A stretch of DNA of 64,000 nt from contig CAJCIQ010000163.1 of the NCBI GenBank assembly GCA_903970475.1, positions 19,433 through 83,432 of the forward strand, written 5' to 3'. The notes below the pieces were generated by a model. It did not search any database and was not told the origin of the DNA. It was given only the letters and a program-made list of their open reading frames with translations. Shown here piece by piece: positions 18,639-26,757 of this stretch (positions are counted from its first letter, which is position 1; the number at the start of each line of letters is the position of its first letter). This DNA is from Beijerinckiaceae bacterium. Lineage in GTDB: Bacteria; Bacteroidota; Bacteroidia; Chitinophagales; Chitinophagaceae. The translations under genes were made by a program, and so were the position numbers.

Positions 18639-19979
18639 CTAAATATAATCGATTTTACCAGTCCTGGCTCTCCACAGGCGGATACCTTCATAAAGGACTG
18701 GGGCTGTCCCTAAAACAGCCAAAGCAAAAATAGCGGGCTTCCAGGTCTCCCCCGTATCAGACAACGCCCCACCAAGGGCAAAAAAATAAACACCCACCGG
18801 CAAAATAAATAACATCAATAATCCGGGCACCCCCATCGGGATTCTAAAAGGACGATTCGTCAGGGGCTCCCGTATGCGCAAGATGACCAGGGTGATGAAC
18901 TCTAGGAACAACCCGGCCCCATAAAGCGTGATGTCGATAATGATCAGATCCATAAAAGTCCATAGGACCATAGCGCTGACAACCACAGCACATACAATAA
19001 TGGACAGATAGGGTGTGCCGAAACGTGGGTGAGATGCACTCAGCGCCTCCGGTAACATTTTGTCATCCGCCATTACTTTGGGCACCTGACATACACTGAG
19101 CAGAACGGCTGCAAACAAGCCCAGGGCACTGGCCATGCCTCCTGCGGCTATGGCCACCCCCAACCATTTTCCGCCCATGAGTACCCCCAAAGCGGGGAAT
19201 CCCTGATCCTGAAGGACCTTGGAATCTATACCGGAGGTACTGGCAAATTGAATGGCACAAGTATACACCAGCAGGATCAATACGAATGCCACTACTGTGG
19301 ATAGGATATAGGTGCGTGCAGGTCTTTCTACCCGATCTGCATAAGTGGTGGTATTATCCCAACCCAGCATATTCCACATCACGGTATAACAGCCCATGCC
19401 TATAGCCGTTGGACTCAGCCCTCTTAAGGAAAGATCGTGCATGCTGGCTAAAGAAAACCCATGGTGGCCCGCTCCAATTCCAAACAAGACCAGAAAGGGT
19501 ATCAATACAGCTATACCTAATAACAGGCTTACCCTGCCTACCGGTACAATACCCAGTATATTCAACCCGGCACAGGACCAGATAATAGCCAGGCAAATGG
19601 GGATTTTATAGGCTATTAATCCAGGTAGGAAAAAGGCAGCATACTGAACAAACAATACCGGATAAATAGCCAGGTCTACAAAGGTGTACAACCAGGTCCA
19701 CCAACCTTCATAGAAGGCCCAGCGTTGCCCCATCGCTTTTTTCACCCATTGGTAATAGCCGCCTGCCACGGGCATCATCGCGTTCAATTCCAATACAGTC
19801 AACACCGTGGGAATATCCCATAAAATGGGTGTAATAAGGAGCAACAGCAAGGCACCTTGGCGCCCCCCATAAGACAGAAGGGGCTCCAGCCCATAAGGTC
19901 CTCCGGAAACAGTAAAGAAAATCACAGCAACCAGAGCCAGTGGGCGCAACAATTTTTTGGGGGGATGGGGCTTACTCAA
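18639..19979 (-). CDS. APC-family amino acid/amine permease
   Basis: The 446-residue integral membrane protein has about twelve helices. It begins with ALVAVIFFTVSGGPYGLEP, the glycine-rich first helix of the APC superfamily, followed by MPVAGGYYQWVKKAMG, a conserved helix 2-3 segment of amino acid and polyamine antiporters. A WNMLGWDNTTTYADRVERPAR loop (central) matches the substrate-site region of yeast-like and plant polyamine/amino acid transporters of this family. It imports an amino acid or amine; the substrate is not determinable. It is the first gene of the minus-strand run, divergent from the receiver-like gene with only 43 bases between them, so the two promoters share that gap. Confidence 0.9.
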   Translation of the reverse strand: MSKPHPPKKLLRPLALVAVIFFTVSGGPYGLEPLLSYGGRQGALLLLLITPILWDIPTVLTVLELNAMMPVAGGYYQWVKKAMGQRWAFYEGWWTWLYTFVDLAIYPVLFVQYAAFFLPGLIAYKIPICLAIIWSCAGLNILGIVPVGRVSLLLGIAVLIPFLVLFGIGAGHHGFSLASMHDLSLRGLSPTAIGMGCYTVMWNMLGWDNTTTYADRVERPARTYILSTVVAFVLILLVYTCAIQFASTSGIDSKVLQDQGFPALGVLMGGKWLGVAIAAGGMASALGLFAAVLLSVCQVPKVMADDKMLPEALSASHPRFGTPYLSIIVCAVVVSAMVLWTFMDLIIIDITLYGAGLFLEFITLVILRIREPLTNRPFRIPMGVPGLLMLFILPVGVYFFALGGALSDTGETWKPAIFALAVLGTAPVLYEGIRLWRARTGKIDYI

Positions 19980-20022
19980 GGCCCAATATTAATCATAACT
20001 TCGTTAACTGTAAACAAAGGCT

Positions 20023-20382
20023 ATGGAAGATTCCCCTCAAAATTCCTCATGGAAAATCCTGGTCATCGGCTCAGATCCCGCCATTCTGGCTACCGTTCTT
20101 AGGCTGCTGAATAATTTTAAAGCAACCAGGTATACGGCATCCGGAGCAGATACCCCTGATACGGCCAAACAGTTATTTGCCGCCCAGGAATTTGACCTTG
20201 TATTGGTAACCAATGGCATAGACCAGGGCCAAACCAAAGAACTGGCAGCCTGGTTCAGGAACCAGAAGGCCGGCATTCCTGTCATTCAGCACTATGGCGG
20301 CGGCAGTGGTCTACTCTTTGGAGAACTTAATTATTTTTTAGTACAAAACAAGGACCAACATGGCACACACCATCCTGCATAA
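20023..20382 (+). CDS. Degenerate response-regulator receiver-like protein
   Basis: This 119-residue protein starts its fold with WKILVIGSDPAILATVLRLL, the shape of receiver-domain strand beta1 and helix alpha1. FDLVLVTNGIDQGQT follows at beta3 and IPVIQHYGGGSGLL at beta4. The residues for phosphorylation are missing: the beta3 Asp is replaced in VLVTN, only one acidic residue remains after beta1, and no conserved Lys is visible before the short C-terminus. It is best seen as a pseudo-receiver. Its last 23 bases overlap the pirin start, so the two are coupled. A function in sensing redox state with pirin is possible but unsupported. I do not recognise a named family. Confidence 0.65.
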   Translation: MEDSPQNSSWKILVIGSDPAILATVLRLLNNFKATRYTASGADTPDTAKQLFAAQEFDLVLVTNGIDQGQTKELAAWFRNQKAGIPVIQHYGGGSGLLFGELNYFLVQNKDQHGTHHPA

Positions 20383-21073
20383 AGCCTCAGACCGGTTTGA
20401 GATCATCTCCGACAGAGGTAGTTCCTATTTCTCCTTCAGCTTTGGTGACAAGTACAGGGAAGACCGCCTTGGATTTGGGGCCCTCCGTGTCATCAATGAC
20501 GACGTTATTTTCCCCGGGGAAGGCTTTGGAAGCCATCCCCACGACAATATGGAAATCATCTCCATCGTGCAGGAAGGCGCCCTTACCCATAAAGACAGTG
20601 CAGGCAACGAAGGGCAGGCTACCCCCGACAAGCTTCAGATTATTTCTGCGGGATCAGGTATCTTTCACAGTGAATACAACACCAGTACCTCCCATGTTTG
20701 CCGCATTCTACAGATCTGGGTATATCCAAACGTCCTGAATCAGCCGCCCAGTTATCGTCAAAGCGAATACACCTATCCTTCCCCATTAAATCAATGGCAA
20801 CTGCTGCTCGAACCTGGTCTTATTCATCAAGATGCGTGGTTCAGCCTGGGCAGCATAGGGAAAGGCGCTACGCTTTCTTACCAATGGATGAATCCTTCAA
20901 ATGGGGTCTATGCCTTTGTGATCGACGGCTCCGTTGAAGTGGAAGGTCATCACTTAGGATCTAAGGATGCCATAGGCATTACCGGTATTAAAGAAGTGTC
21001 CTTCCATGCCGAGACCCAGGTTGAGCTCTTGATCATGGAAGTGCCGATGATCGATCCATACGCGCCCCTGTAG
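20360..21073 (+). CDS. Pirin-family bicupin protein
   Basis: The 237-residue protein has the N-terminal cupin pattern of pirins. SHPHDNMEIISIVQEGALTH, followed by DSAGNEG and SAGSGIFHSE, provides the H-x-H, H and E metal ligands. The C-terminal cupin is degenerate, as usual. Bacterial pirins such as YhhW act as quercetin 2,3-dioxygenases in vitro; others regulate metabolism, so the role here is open. The ATG at 20360 lies inside the 3' end of the receiver-like gene. Downstream, 77 bases separate its stop from the convergent GH127 gene, and I see no strong hairpin there. Confidence 0.9.
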   Translation: MAHTILHKASDRFEIISDRGSSYFSFSFGDKYREDRLGFGALRVINDDVIFPGEGFGSHPHDNMEIISIVQEGALTHKDSAGNEGQATPDKLQIISAGSGIFHSEYNTSTSHVCRILQIWVYPNVLNQPPSYRQSEYTYPSPLNQWQLLLEPGLIHQDAWFSLGSIGKGATLSYQWMNPSNGVYAFVIDGSVEVEGHHLGSKDAIGITGIKEVSFHAETQVELLIMEVPMIDPYAPL

Positions 21074-21150
21074 CGTATCCACTGCCTGATCCGGCGAGGC
21101 TGTCAGGACCCGGTGAACCCAGGCTGGAAACCGAGGTCACGGGCTCAAAA

Positions 21151-23187
21151 CTAAAAGGTAACCTGGCGCAAGATAGTCTTGCCCATAGGCACAAGGCTTA
21201 CCTGCTCGTCTCTTCCCGAAACCGGATCGGTCATGAGCGCCTGAAACTCCGGGAACCGTTGGGCGGAGCCGCCATTGATAGCGGTCTCCTTTGCCCATGG
21301 AAACACACCGTAGGCTCCTCCCTTATAAACATATCGCAGGAGGGAATCAGGTCTGTAGGCATAATCATGAAACCCCGCCAGGGGGTAATTTTTCGTGACC
21401 GTAAAAGTGGAGGGAATCGGATGGGCCAGCACCAAAGGTCCGTAAGTAAAGTAGGGCTGACCTTTTCTGTCATGGGTCACCTCCATTTTCGGATCCAGGT
21501 CCAGGCGAACAATGTCCCCCTTTGTCCAAACCCTGCGGACCACCATAAAAGCAAAGCGATCTTCTATGGTATCCGGCCGCCCATTTACCGAAATCACTGG
21601 TCGGGTGACCCATTCCGGCATGCGGATACACAGAGAAAAACTTCCCCCAGGAGCTTTGTCGACCACAAAATCCACACGCCCGCCGTAGGGGTATTCCGTA
21701 TGCTCTGAAATACATACCGAATCACCCTTATAGACGGTGCGTACCGTTGAGGGACCAAGGAGGGTAGCCGCCAAAGCATCCCCATTTTTCATCCACATAC
21801 TGGCCACATAATAAGGAGCAATACGACCTGCGTTCGGCACGCAACATACGGCCGCATCCTGGTGCACAGGTGAATAAGAATAACGTGTTTGATGATGCTG
21901 GGTACTATCTCCGTTTTGAGGACCCGTCATATAATAGGAATTATCCGTTTTCAGATAAGCTATACACCTGTGTTGCGCATCTACAGCACCCTGGGCCGCA
22001 TTGAAAAACAACCGTTCCGTTTTATCCCCCCATTCCTTGTGACCTGTCTTTGCCAACAAGTCAGTATAGGAATGGAGTAATTCCTGTAACGAACAATATT
22101 CGTAACCCGTTAGCGTAGGATCTGCCGGTCTACCTCCAATCCATTCATCGCCCGCGGGGCCACCGGAAGGGTTGATTTCGCGGGAGACCTTGACCAAAAA
22201 CTGATCGAGCGCATTGTCCAACATAGGGTTTCCTGAAGCATAAGCCGCAGCGGCTAAGGCCCGGATATGCTCATAGGTATGCACCCCATGTCCTTTGAGC
22301 TGGTAAGTGGAGTCCATGAGTTTAGCATATTGCGCATCTTCATTGAGGACTTCCGTTGAAAAATTTCTGTATAAAAAAACAATGTATTCCTGATATTCCC
22401 GCTTCCCGGTTAATCTATACAGCGTCTCCAGAACATCTGTAAATACCAGCCCATGAGATAGCCCGCCCACATTAGGATGGATAGAATAAAAGGGCCTGGA
22501 GGTATCGGGTGGATAACCCTTCATGACATTGAGGGTTGCCTTTTCTACGGCCTGCAATACGGAAGGGTCCCGGGAATATTCATACCAGGCCAATAACCCC
22601 CTGAGCAGGGTTGTCTTGGACCAAAGCTCTCCATTTTCATCCCGGAAATGATAGCGTAGGTCTCTGTCGTAAATGCCCAGGTATCCATCGCTGTCCTGCG
22701 TACGCAGGATACGCCTGACATAGGCTTCCGCCTTGGCCAGCGCATCAGAATCACCCACCAAAATGGCCGAACGAAGGAATCCATCCCACCAATTGCTTTG
22801 GGTTTCACTATTCCACCACAAGTACTGCACCAGAGCCGCATCGTTATCCGTCAAGGCGCCCACCTCTTTTTTATGCACTTTCCTGGTGAGCCTGTCTTTC
22901 CCATATATATCATCTTTAACCACCAGGACGGGACATAAGCTGTCCAGGTGACCGGTAAACCCTGCGAGGTTTTCTTGTATCTGCACTTTCAGCCAGCCCG
23001 TAGGCCGCACCGATGAAAAAGGAAGTGGTTCCCATGCTGGAGACAGGGGCTTCAGCAGGACAAAAGGATCTGTCACCGGCCGTCCGTATCCAGGCGATCC
23101 CCCTTCCTGAGCCAGCGAAGGCGTGGCTTCCAGCACCCCACTCAGCAGCAGTGCCATAAGCATTCCAAACAATAAAAAACTACGCAT
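21151..23187 (-). CDS. GH127/DUF1680-family beta-L-arabinofuranosidase-like enzyme
   Basis: The chosen start is the ATG at 23187 (678 residues), giving a signal peptide (MRSFLLFGMLMALLLSG) and a 19-base gap to the PhyH gene. The longer frame from 23256 would overlap that gene. The (alpha/alpha)6 domain shows WWDGFLRSAILVGD and DGYLGIY. The zinc and catalytic site of the family is present: Glu and Cys in GYEYCSL (about residue 360) and a Cys pair in AVCCVPN (about 445), the first being the nucleophile in the characterised HypBA1 enzyme. C-terminal beta-domains follow. The family removes beta-L-arabinofuranose from plant glycoproteins or glycans, though many DUF1680 members remain untested. Confidence 0.85.
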   Translation of the reverse strand: MRSFLLFGMLMALLLSGVLEATPSLAQEGGSPGYGRPVTDPFVLLKPLSPAWEPLPFSSVRPTGWLKVQIQENLAGFTGHLDSLCPVLVVKDDIYGKDRLTRKVHKKEVGALTDNDAALVQYLWWNSETQSNWWDGFLRSAILVGDSDALAKAEAYVRRILRTQDSDGYLGIYDRDLRYHFRDENGELWSKTTLLRGLLAWYEYSRDPSVLQAVEKATLNVMKGYPPDTSRPFYSIHPNVGGLSHGLVFTDVLETLYRLTGKREYQEYIVFLYRNFSTEVLNEDAQYAKLMDSTYQLKGHGVHTYEHIRALAAAAYASGNPMLDNALDQFLVKVSREINPSGGPAGDEWIGGRPADPTLTGYEYCSLQELLHSYTDLLAKTGHKEWGDKTERLFFNAAQGAVDAQHRCIAYLKTDNSYYMTGPQNGDSTQHHQTRYSYSPVHQDAAVCCVPNAGRIAPYYVASMWMKNGDALAATLLGPSTVRTVYKGDSVCISEHTEYPYGGRVDFVVDKAPGGSFSLCIRMPEWVTRPVISVNGRPDTIEDRFAFMVVRRVWTKGDIVRLDLDPKMEVTHDRKGQPYFTYGPLVLAHPIPSTFTVTKNYPLAGFHDYAYRPDSLLRYVYKGGAYGVFPWAKETAINGGSAQRFPEFQALMTDPVSGRDEQVSLVPMGKTILRQVTF

Positions 23188-23206
23188 ATGGTATCCCTGG
23201 AACCAG

Positions 23207-24085
23207 TTAATACTCGAATAAAAGCGGATTGGACGCCGAGTGGATAGACTCTCCAATCAGAGACCCCGGCAACCACCTGCTCCAATCCTCGATCTGGTTC
23301 TGGTTTTCGGGTGACTTTAGCCTCATATCCTTATCCATGTAGATCATGGTCATCACCTTACGCATCCGATCTGTTTTGTTGGCCCCGGCTCTGTGGAAGG
23401 TCCACCCCAAATGAAAACTTACTTCGCCTAACTCAAAAGGTTCCACAACGTGCCTATATCCACCAGACTTCAATGCATCCTGTAGTTTTTGCTGGCTCTC
23501 ATCCCCAATCTGAAGGTCCCTGCCCGTTTGCAGGCCAAAGCTTCCGGCGCTGAACTCCAGCGGTCCCAATTCCATGGGCGTAGCCTGCAAAGGTATCCAA
23601 ACCGTAACCGTCCTGTCGGAGGCCAGGGGCCAATAGTATTGGTCTGCATGCCAGGGAGTGATGCCTCCCCCCGGCTCCTTATACAAGGCTTGATCATGAT
23701 ACAGGCGCACACCTTCCACTTCTAAGAGATCCGTAGCCAATTTGGCCAGGCGCTCACTAAAAACAATTTCCCGTACGCTTGGAGAATAGACCCATATATT
23801 CATGATCTGTAGAAAAGCCTTTCCGTAGGTATCCCTTTGTTCCAAAGGTAAGTGTTGGGTATTGAGCCTATGCACCTCCCTGGTAATGGTCTGATCCATA
23901 TAGGTCAATAGGTCCGGGGATAAAACCTGTTTGAGTTTAATAAAACCATTTTCCTTAAAAAAGGTTACCTGCTCTTGCGTAAGGTCAAAGGGTTCATCCA
24001 GTTCCCTGAGCACTGAGTGCGTAATGTCCACCATACCACCAAACCTACTTACTCCAGGAGCGCCACCCGCGCACAATTCTACCAT
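23207..24085 (-). CDS. Phytanoyl-CoA dioxygenase (PhyH)-family Fe(II)/2-oxoglutarate oxygenase
   Basis: The 292-residue protein has the H-x-D iron motif in TPWHADQYYWPL (about residues 145-149). A distal His lies in HLGWTFHRAGANKTD, and a LTQEQVTFFKENGFIKLKQV start is typical of the PhyH superfamily. ATG codons at 24085 and 24034 are both possible starts; the second removes a Gly-rich leader that looks less like protein. It should hydroxylate an unknown small molecule. It precedes GH127 by 19 bases in the same direction and is divergent from an AraC regulator, so the pair probably forms a small regulated operon. Why an oxygenase and an arabinofuranosidase travel together is unclear. Confidence 0.85.
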   Translation of the reverse strand: MVELCAGGAPGVSRFGGMVDITHSVLRELDEPFDLTQEQVTFFKENGFIKLKQVLSPDLLTYMDQTITREVHRLNTQHLPLEQRDTYGKAFLQIMNIWVYSPSVREIVFSERLAKLATDLLEVEGVRLYHDQALYKEPGGGITPWHADQYYWPLASDRTVTVWIPLQATPMELGPLEFSAGSFGLQTGRDLQIGDESQQKLQDALKSGGYRHVVEPFELGEVSFHLGWTFHRAGANKTDRMRKVMTMIYMDKDMRLKSPENQNQIEDWSRWLPGSLIGESIHSASNPLLFEY

Positions 24086-24137
24086 AAACCAACACTATAT
24101 TGACATTTTTTGGATAATTTAGTGTACATATTGTGCA

Positions 24138-25040
24138 ATGCGGGCCTCATATGAAGACATAAAAGCCAAAAAAGGTGAAGACTCCTACCTGGTTTACCAG
24201 TATGAAGTTTCCCACTTTCCTTTTCAATGGCATTATCACCCGGAATATGAGCTAACCCTTATCCTGAGTGGATCTGGAGGCCGAATGGTGGGCGACTGCC
24301 ACGAATCCTTTTATGCAGGCGACCTTGTCCTCATCGGGCCGGACCTGCCTCATACCTGGGTCAGTGACAAAAAACAAGGTGAAACGGCATCCGCTGTCGT
24401 CATACAGTTTTCAGAGGAATTCATTGCTACCTTCTATCAGCATACCGAATGTGAGAAGATCCATAAGCTCCTGAGTCGTTCTACCCTGGGCCTCCAGTTC
24501 CCCATTCGGAACCGCGGAACATTGTGGAAGGACATCCTGAACCTACCCCAAACCAAAGGAGTGGATAGGATCACGGGGCTGCTCCAGGTCCTTAATCAAT
24601 TGTCCGGCAAAAGAAGCAAGGTGCTGGCCTCCTCCTTTTTCCAACCTGCCAAAAGTAGAATGGCAGAAAGCAGGATCAACAAAGTCTGCGGATACCTGCA
24701 ACGCCACTCCTCAGAGGATATTAGGCTTCCTAAGGTCGCTTCACTGGTGAATTTATCGGAAAGCGCTTTTTGTAAATTCTTTAAACGGACTACCGGCAAA
24801 ACGTATTCGGACTACCTGGGAGACATACGCATTGGACATGCCTGCCATTTATTAACGGAATCCGACAACACTATATCTGTGATTGCTTACCAGAGTGGAT
24901 TTGACAGCCTGACCTATTTCAACCGGGTATTCCTGAGAAAGAAGGGACTGAGACCCGGGGAGTACCGGAAACGGTTTAGTCCTAATATCCAGAATAGTAG
25001 TGGTGGTGGTAAGGTTCCCGTACTACAACGCAAGAACTAA
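24138..25040 (+). CDS. AraC-family transcriptional regulator with N-terminal cupin
   Basis: This is a 300-residue regulator. The N-terminal cupin (about residues 20-110) includes FPFQWHYHPEYELTLILSGSG and GDLVLIGPDLPHTW, the His-rich sugar-binding fold of AraC proteins. The C-terminal 100 residues carry two helix-turn-helix motifs: LPKVASLVNLSESAFCKFFK and VIAYQSGFDSLTYFNRVFLR, then KKGLRPGEYR. It faces away from the PhyH-GH127 pair with only 52 bases between start codons, so it most likely controls that pair and itself. The effector is presumably a sugar. Confidence 0.93.
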   Translation: MRASYEDIKAKKGEDSYLVYQYEVSHFPFQWHYHPEYELTLILSGSGGRMVGDCHESFYAGDLVLIGPDLPHTWVSDKKQGETASAVVIQFSEEFIATFYQHTECEKIHKLLSRSTLGLQFPIRNRGTLWKDILNLPQTKGVDRITGLLQVLNQLSGKRSKVLASSFFQPAKSRMAESRINKVCGYLQRHSSEDIRLPKVASLVNLSESAFCKFFKRTTGKTYSDYLGDIRIGHACHLLTESDNTISVIAYQSGFDSLTYFNRVFLRKKGLRPGEYRKRFSPNIQNSSGGGKVPVLQRKN

Positions 25041-25203
25041 AAGCGGCGCAAAGCGCAAGGACGATTAAGGCAACTTTAATGTGTTTCATAAAATAGATAT
25101 TTGCATATTAGAGCTATCATATGCTTTTCCGTTTACACGTTTATTTCACTTTATAGCTTAATTAACACTAGGCAGCCCAAAAAATTAACTTATCTTAATA
25201 CCC

Positions 25204-25545
25204 GTGAAGAAGGTTGCCTCCATATTATTGGCCTGCACACTCTGCCTATCTCAGTATGGGCGCTTCTTTTCCTATATTCAATGCGAAATCGGCAACTGGA
25301 TACAAGCCTCAGATGACCAGCCTTGCGATTGCCGTCAGCAAAACGCTTCTCCCTTATCCGGGGATGCAAAGGACCTGCCTCCATCCAAAAACGGAGGCCT
25401 TTCCTTCGAAGAATACGAAGTTCCTCTCCTCCCGAAAGTATACAGCATACCGCCGGTAAAGGCGCTCCCTTTGACAGATACCTACCAGTGGAACTACGAT
25501 TATACCGTACTGTCCGGCATAGATCATCCGCCGGAAATAGCCTGA
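25204..25545 (+). CDS. Small secreted protein of unknown family
   Basis: A GTG at 25204 starts MKKVASILLACTLCLSQYG, a good signal peptide, in a 113-residue protein. No upstream ATG in frame fits better. Mature residues contain a CEIGNWIQASDDQPCDC cluster of cysteines, then a Pro-rich tail. Small cysteine-bearing exported proteins of this kind are frequent in Chitinophagaceae near receptors or redox lipoproteins, but I cannot name the family. The thioredoxin-like lipoprotein gene follows after 132 bases in the same direction. The Cys residues might bind a metal or form disulfides; that is speculation. Confidence 0.6.
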   Translation: MKKVASILLACTLCLSQYGRFFSYIQCEIGNWIQASDDQPCDCRQQNASPLSGDAKDLPPSKNGGLSFEEYEVPLLPKVYSIPPVKALPLTDTYQWNYDYTVLSGIDHPPEIA

Positions 25546-25677
25546 CATATTTAATTGACCATGTAAAATCTTACCCATCCTGGGTCAGGATATCTGTTCC
25601 TATTGGTCACACTTTTTGAACTTCAGTAACCCGCCTTGCGGCGGGGAGCAAATGTTTTTACCTAAATCAAAACTAAG

Positions 25678-26613
25678 ATGAAACTTACATATGGTTACGT
25701 AATCGGCAGCGCATTGCTGCTACTGACGGCCTGCGCCCATACACGCCAAAATGCAAATGCCACCGCTCATTACAACGGCATAACGTCTACCGATGCCAAT
25801 GGAAATATAATGCTGCTCGGTCCTCATCCGGCGACTGACTTAAGCAAATCCCCATTTTCCAAATGGTTCACACCCAACTATAACAACTATAGCGTCGACG
25901 ATAGCACCGTAGATACCTTGAAGCCATTATTAACCGCTTATCACTTTCAGATCTTCATGGGTACCTGGTGCGGGGACTCTAAAAGAGAGGTGCCCCGCAT
26001 ACTGAAAATCCTGAGTGCTTGCCAGGTTCCTGCCGACCATATTCAAATCGTCATGGTAGACAACCGGGACAGTGTGTACAAACAAAGCCCTACACATGAA
26101 GAAAAAGGAAAAGAGATCCATCATGTGCCCGATCTGCTGGTATTAAGCCAGGAAAAAGAAGTGGGCCGTATTGTGGAACAGCCCATAGTGAGTCTGGAAA
26201 AAGACCTGTTGTGCATTTGTAAGGGCGGCTCCTATACCACGCATTACCCCGATTTGTATTGGCTCAGTGTCCAATTCAAACAGTCACCCCTGACGGAGTT
26301 GCAGTTTAAGTTTGAAGACCTGGCCGATACCTTAAAAACCGAATCGGAAAGTCCCGGAGATCTGGCTGCGTATAGTCGCATACTGCTCCTGAATGGAGAT
26401 ACCGCGAAAGCCCTTTTTGCCTCTCGCCTGAATACCGCAGTTTATCCCAAAAGCCCCTATTCCTATTGGTTCCTGGGAAGAACCTATGCCTATATCCGGG
26501 ATATGGACAAGGCCCGGCAGGCCAACCTTACAGCCTTAGCAGTGGACAGTACCTTTAAGCCGGCAAAGGATTGGCTGAAGGCCCATCCACAGGACACACC
26601 TGCGCTGCCATAG
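25678..26613 (+). CDS. Thioredoxin-fold lipoprotein with C-terminal TPR repeats
   Basis: This 311-residue protein has a signal peptide and lipobox LLTAC. Residues about 75-170 form a thioredoxin-like fold with FMGTWCGDSKREVPRILKIL, so the active site is C-x-x-S rather than C-x-x-C. VPDLLVL supplies the cis-proline region. The C-terminal third (about 225-305) reads like two TPR helices (AYSRILLLNGDTAKALFASR and SYWFLGRTYAYIRDMDKARQ). A C-x-x-S site can reduce mixed disulfides but not form a stable internal one, so it may act as a monothiol reductase or a chaperone-like protein at the membrane surface. A clear terminator follows 32 bases later. Confidence 0.8.
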   Translation: MKLTYGYVIGSALLLLTACAHTRQNANATAHYNGITSTDANGNIMLLGPHPATDLSKSPFSKWFTPNYNNYSVDDSTVDTLKPLLTAYHFQIFMGTWCGDSKREVPRILKILSACQVPADHIQIVMVDNRDSVYKQSPTHEEKGKEIHHVPDLLVLSQEKEVGRIVEQPIVSLEKDLLCICKGGSYTTHYPDLYWLSVQFKQSPLTELQFKFEDLADTLKTESESPGDLAAYSRILLLNGDTAKALFASRLNTAVYPKSPYSYWFLGRTYAYIRDMDKARQANLTALAVDSTFKPAKDWLKAHPQDTPALP

Positions 26614-26644
26614 CGCAAACATGAGAGGCGCAGCCATAGCATAG

Positions 26645-26678
26645 AAAGGGGCTACTAAAATAATCAGTAGCCCCTTTT
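26645..26678 (+). terminator. Rho-independent terminator after the thioredoxin/TPR gene
   Basis: A perfect 12-base stem (AAAGGGGCTACT at 26645-26656 and its complement at 26666-26677) encloses a 9-base loop and ends in four T residues. It begins 32 bases past the stop codon. The A-run on the left arm means it could also stop transcription from the other strand. Confidence 0.85.
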
Positions 26679-26757
26679 CGTATCGATTCTTATCTAGAAA
26701 AACTAAACGGTGGTGATGAAGGAAATTTTGGCTGGTGAAAATTTGTATCTTTTACCC

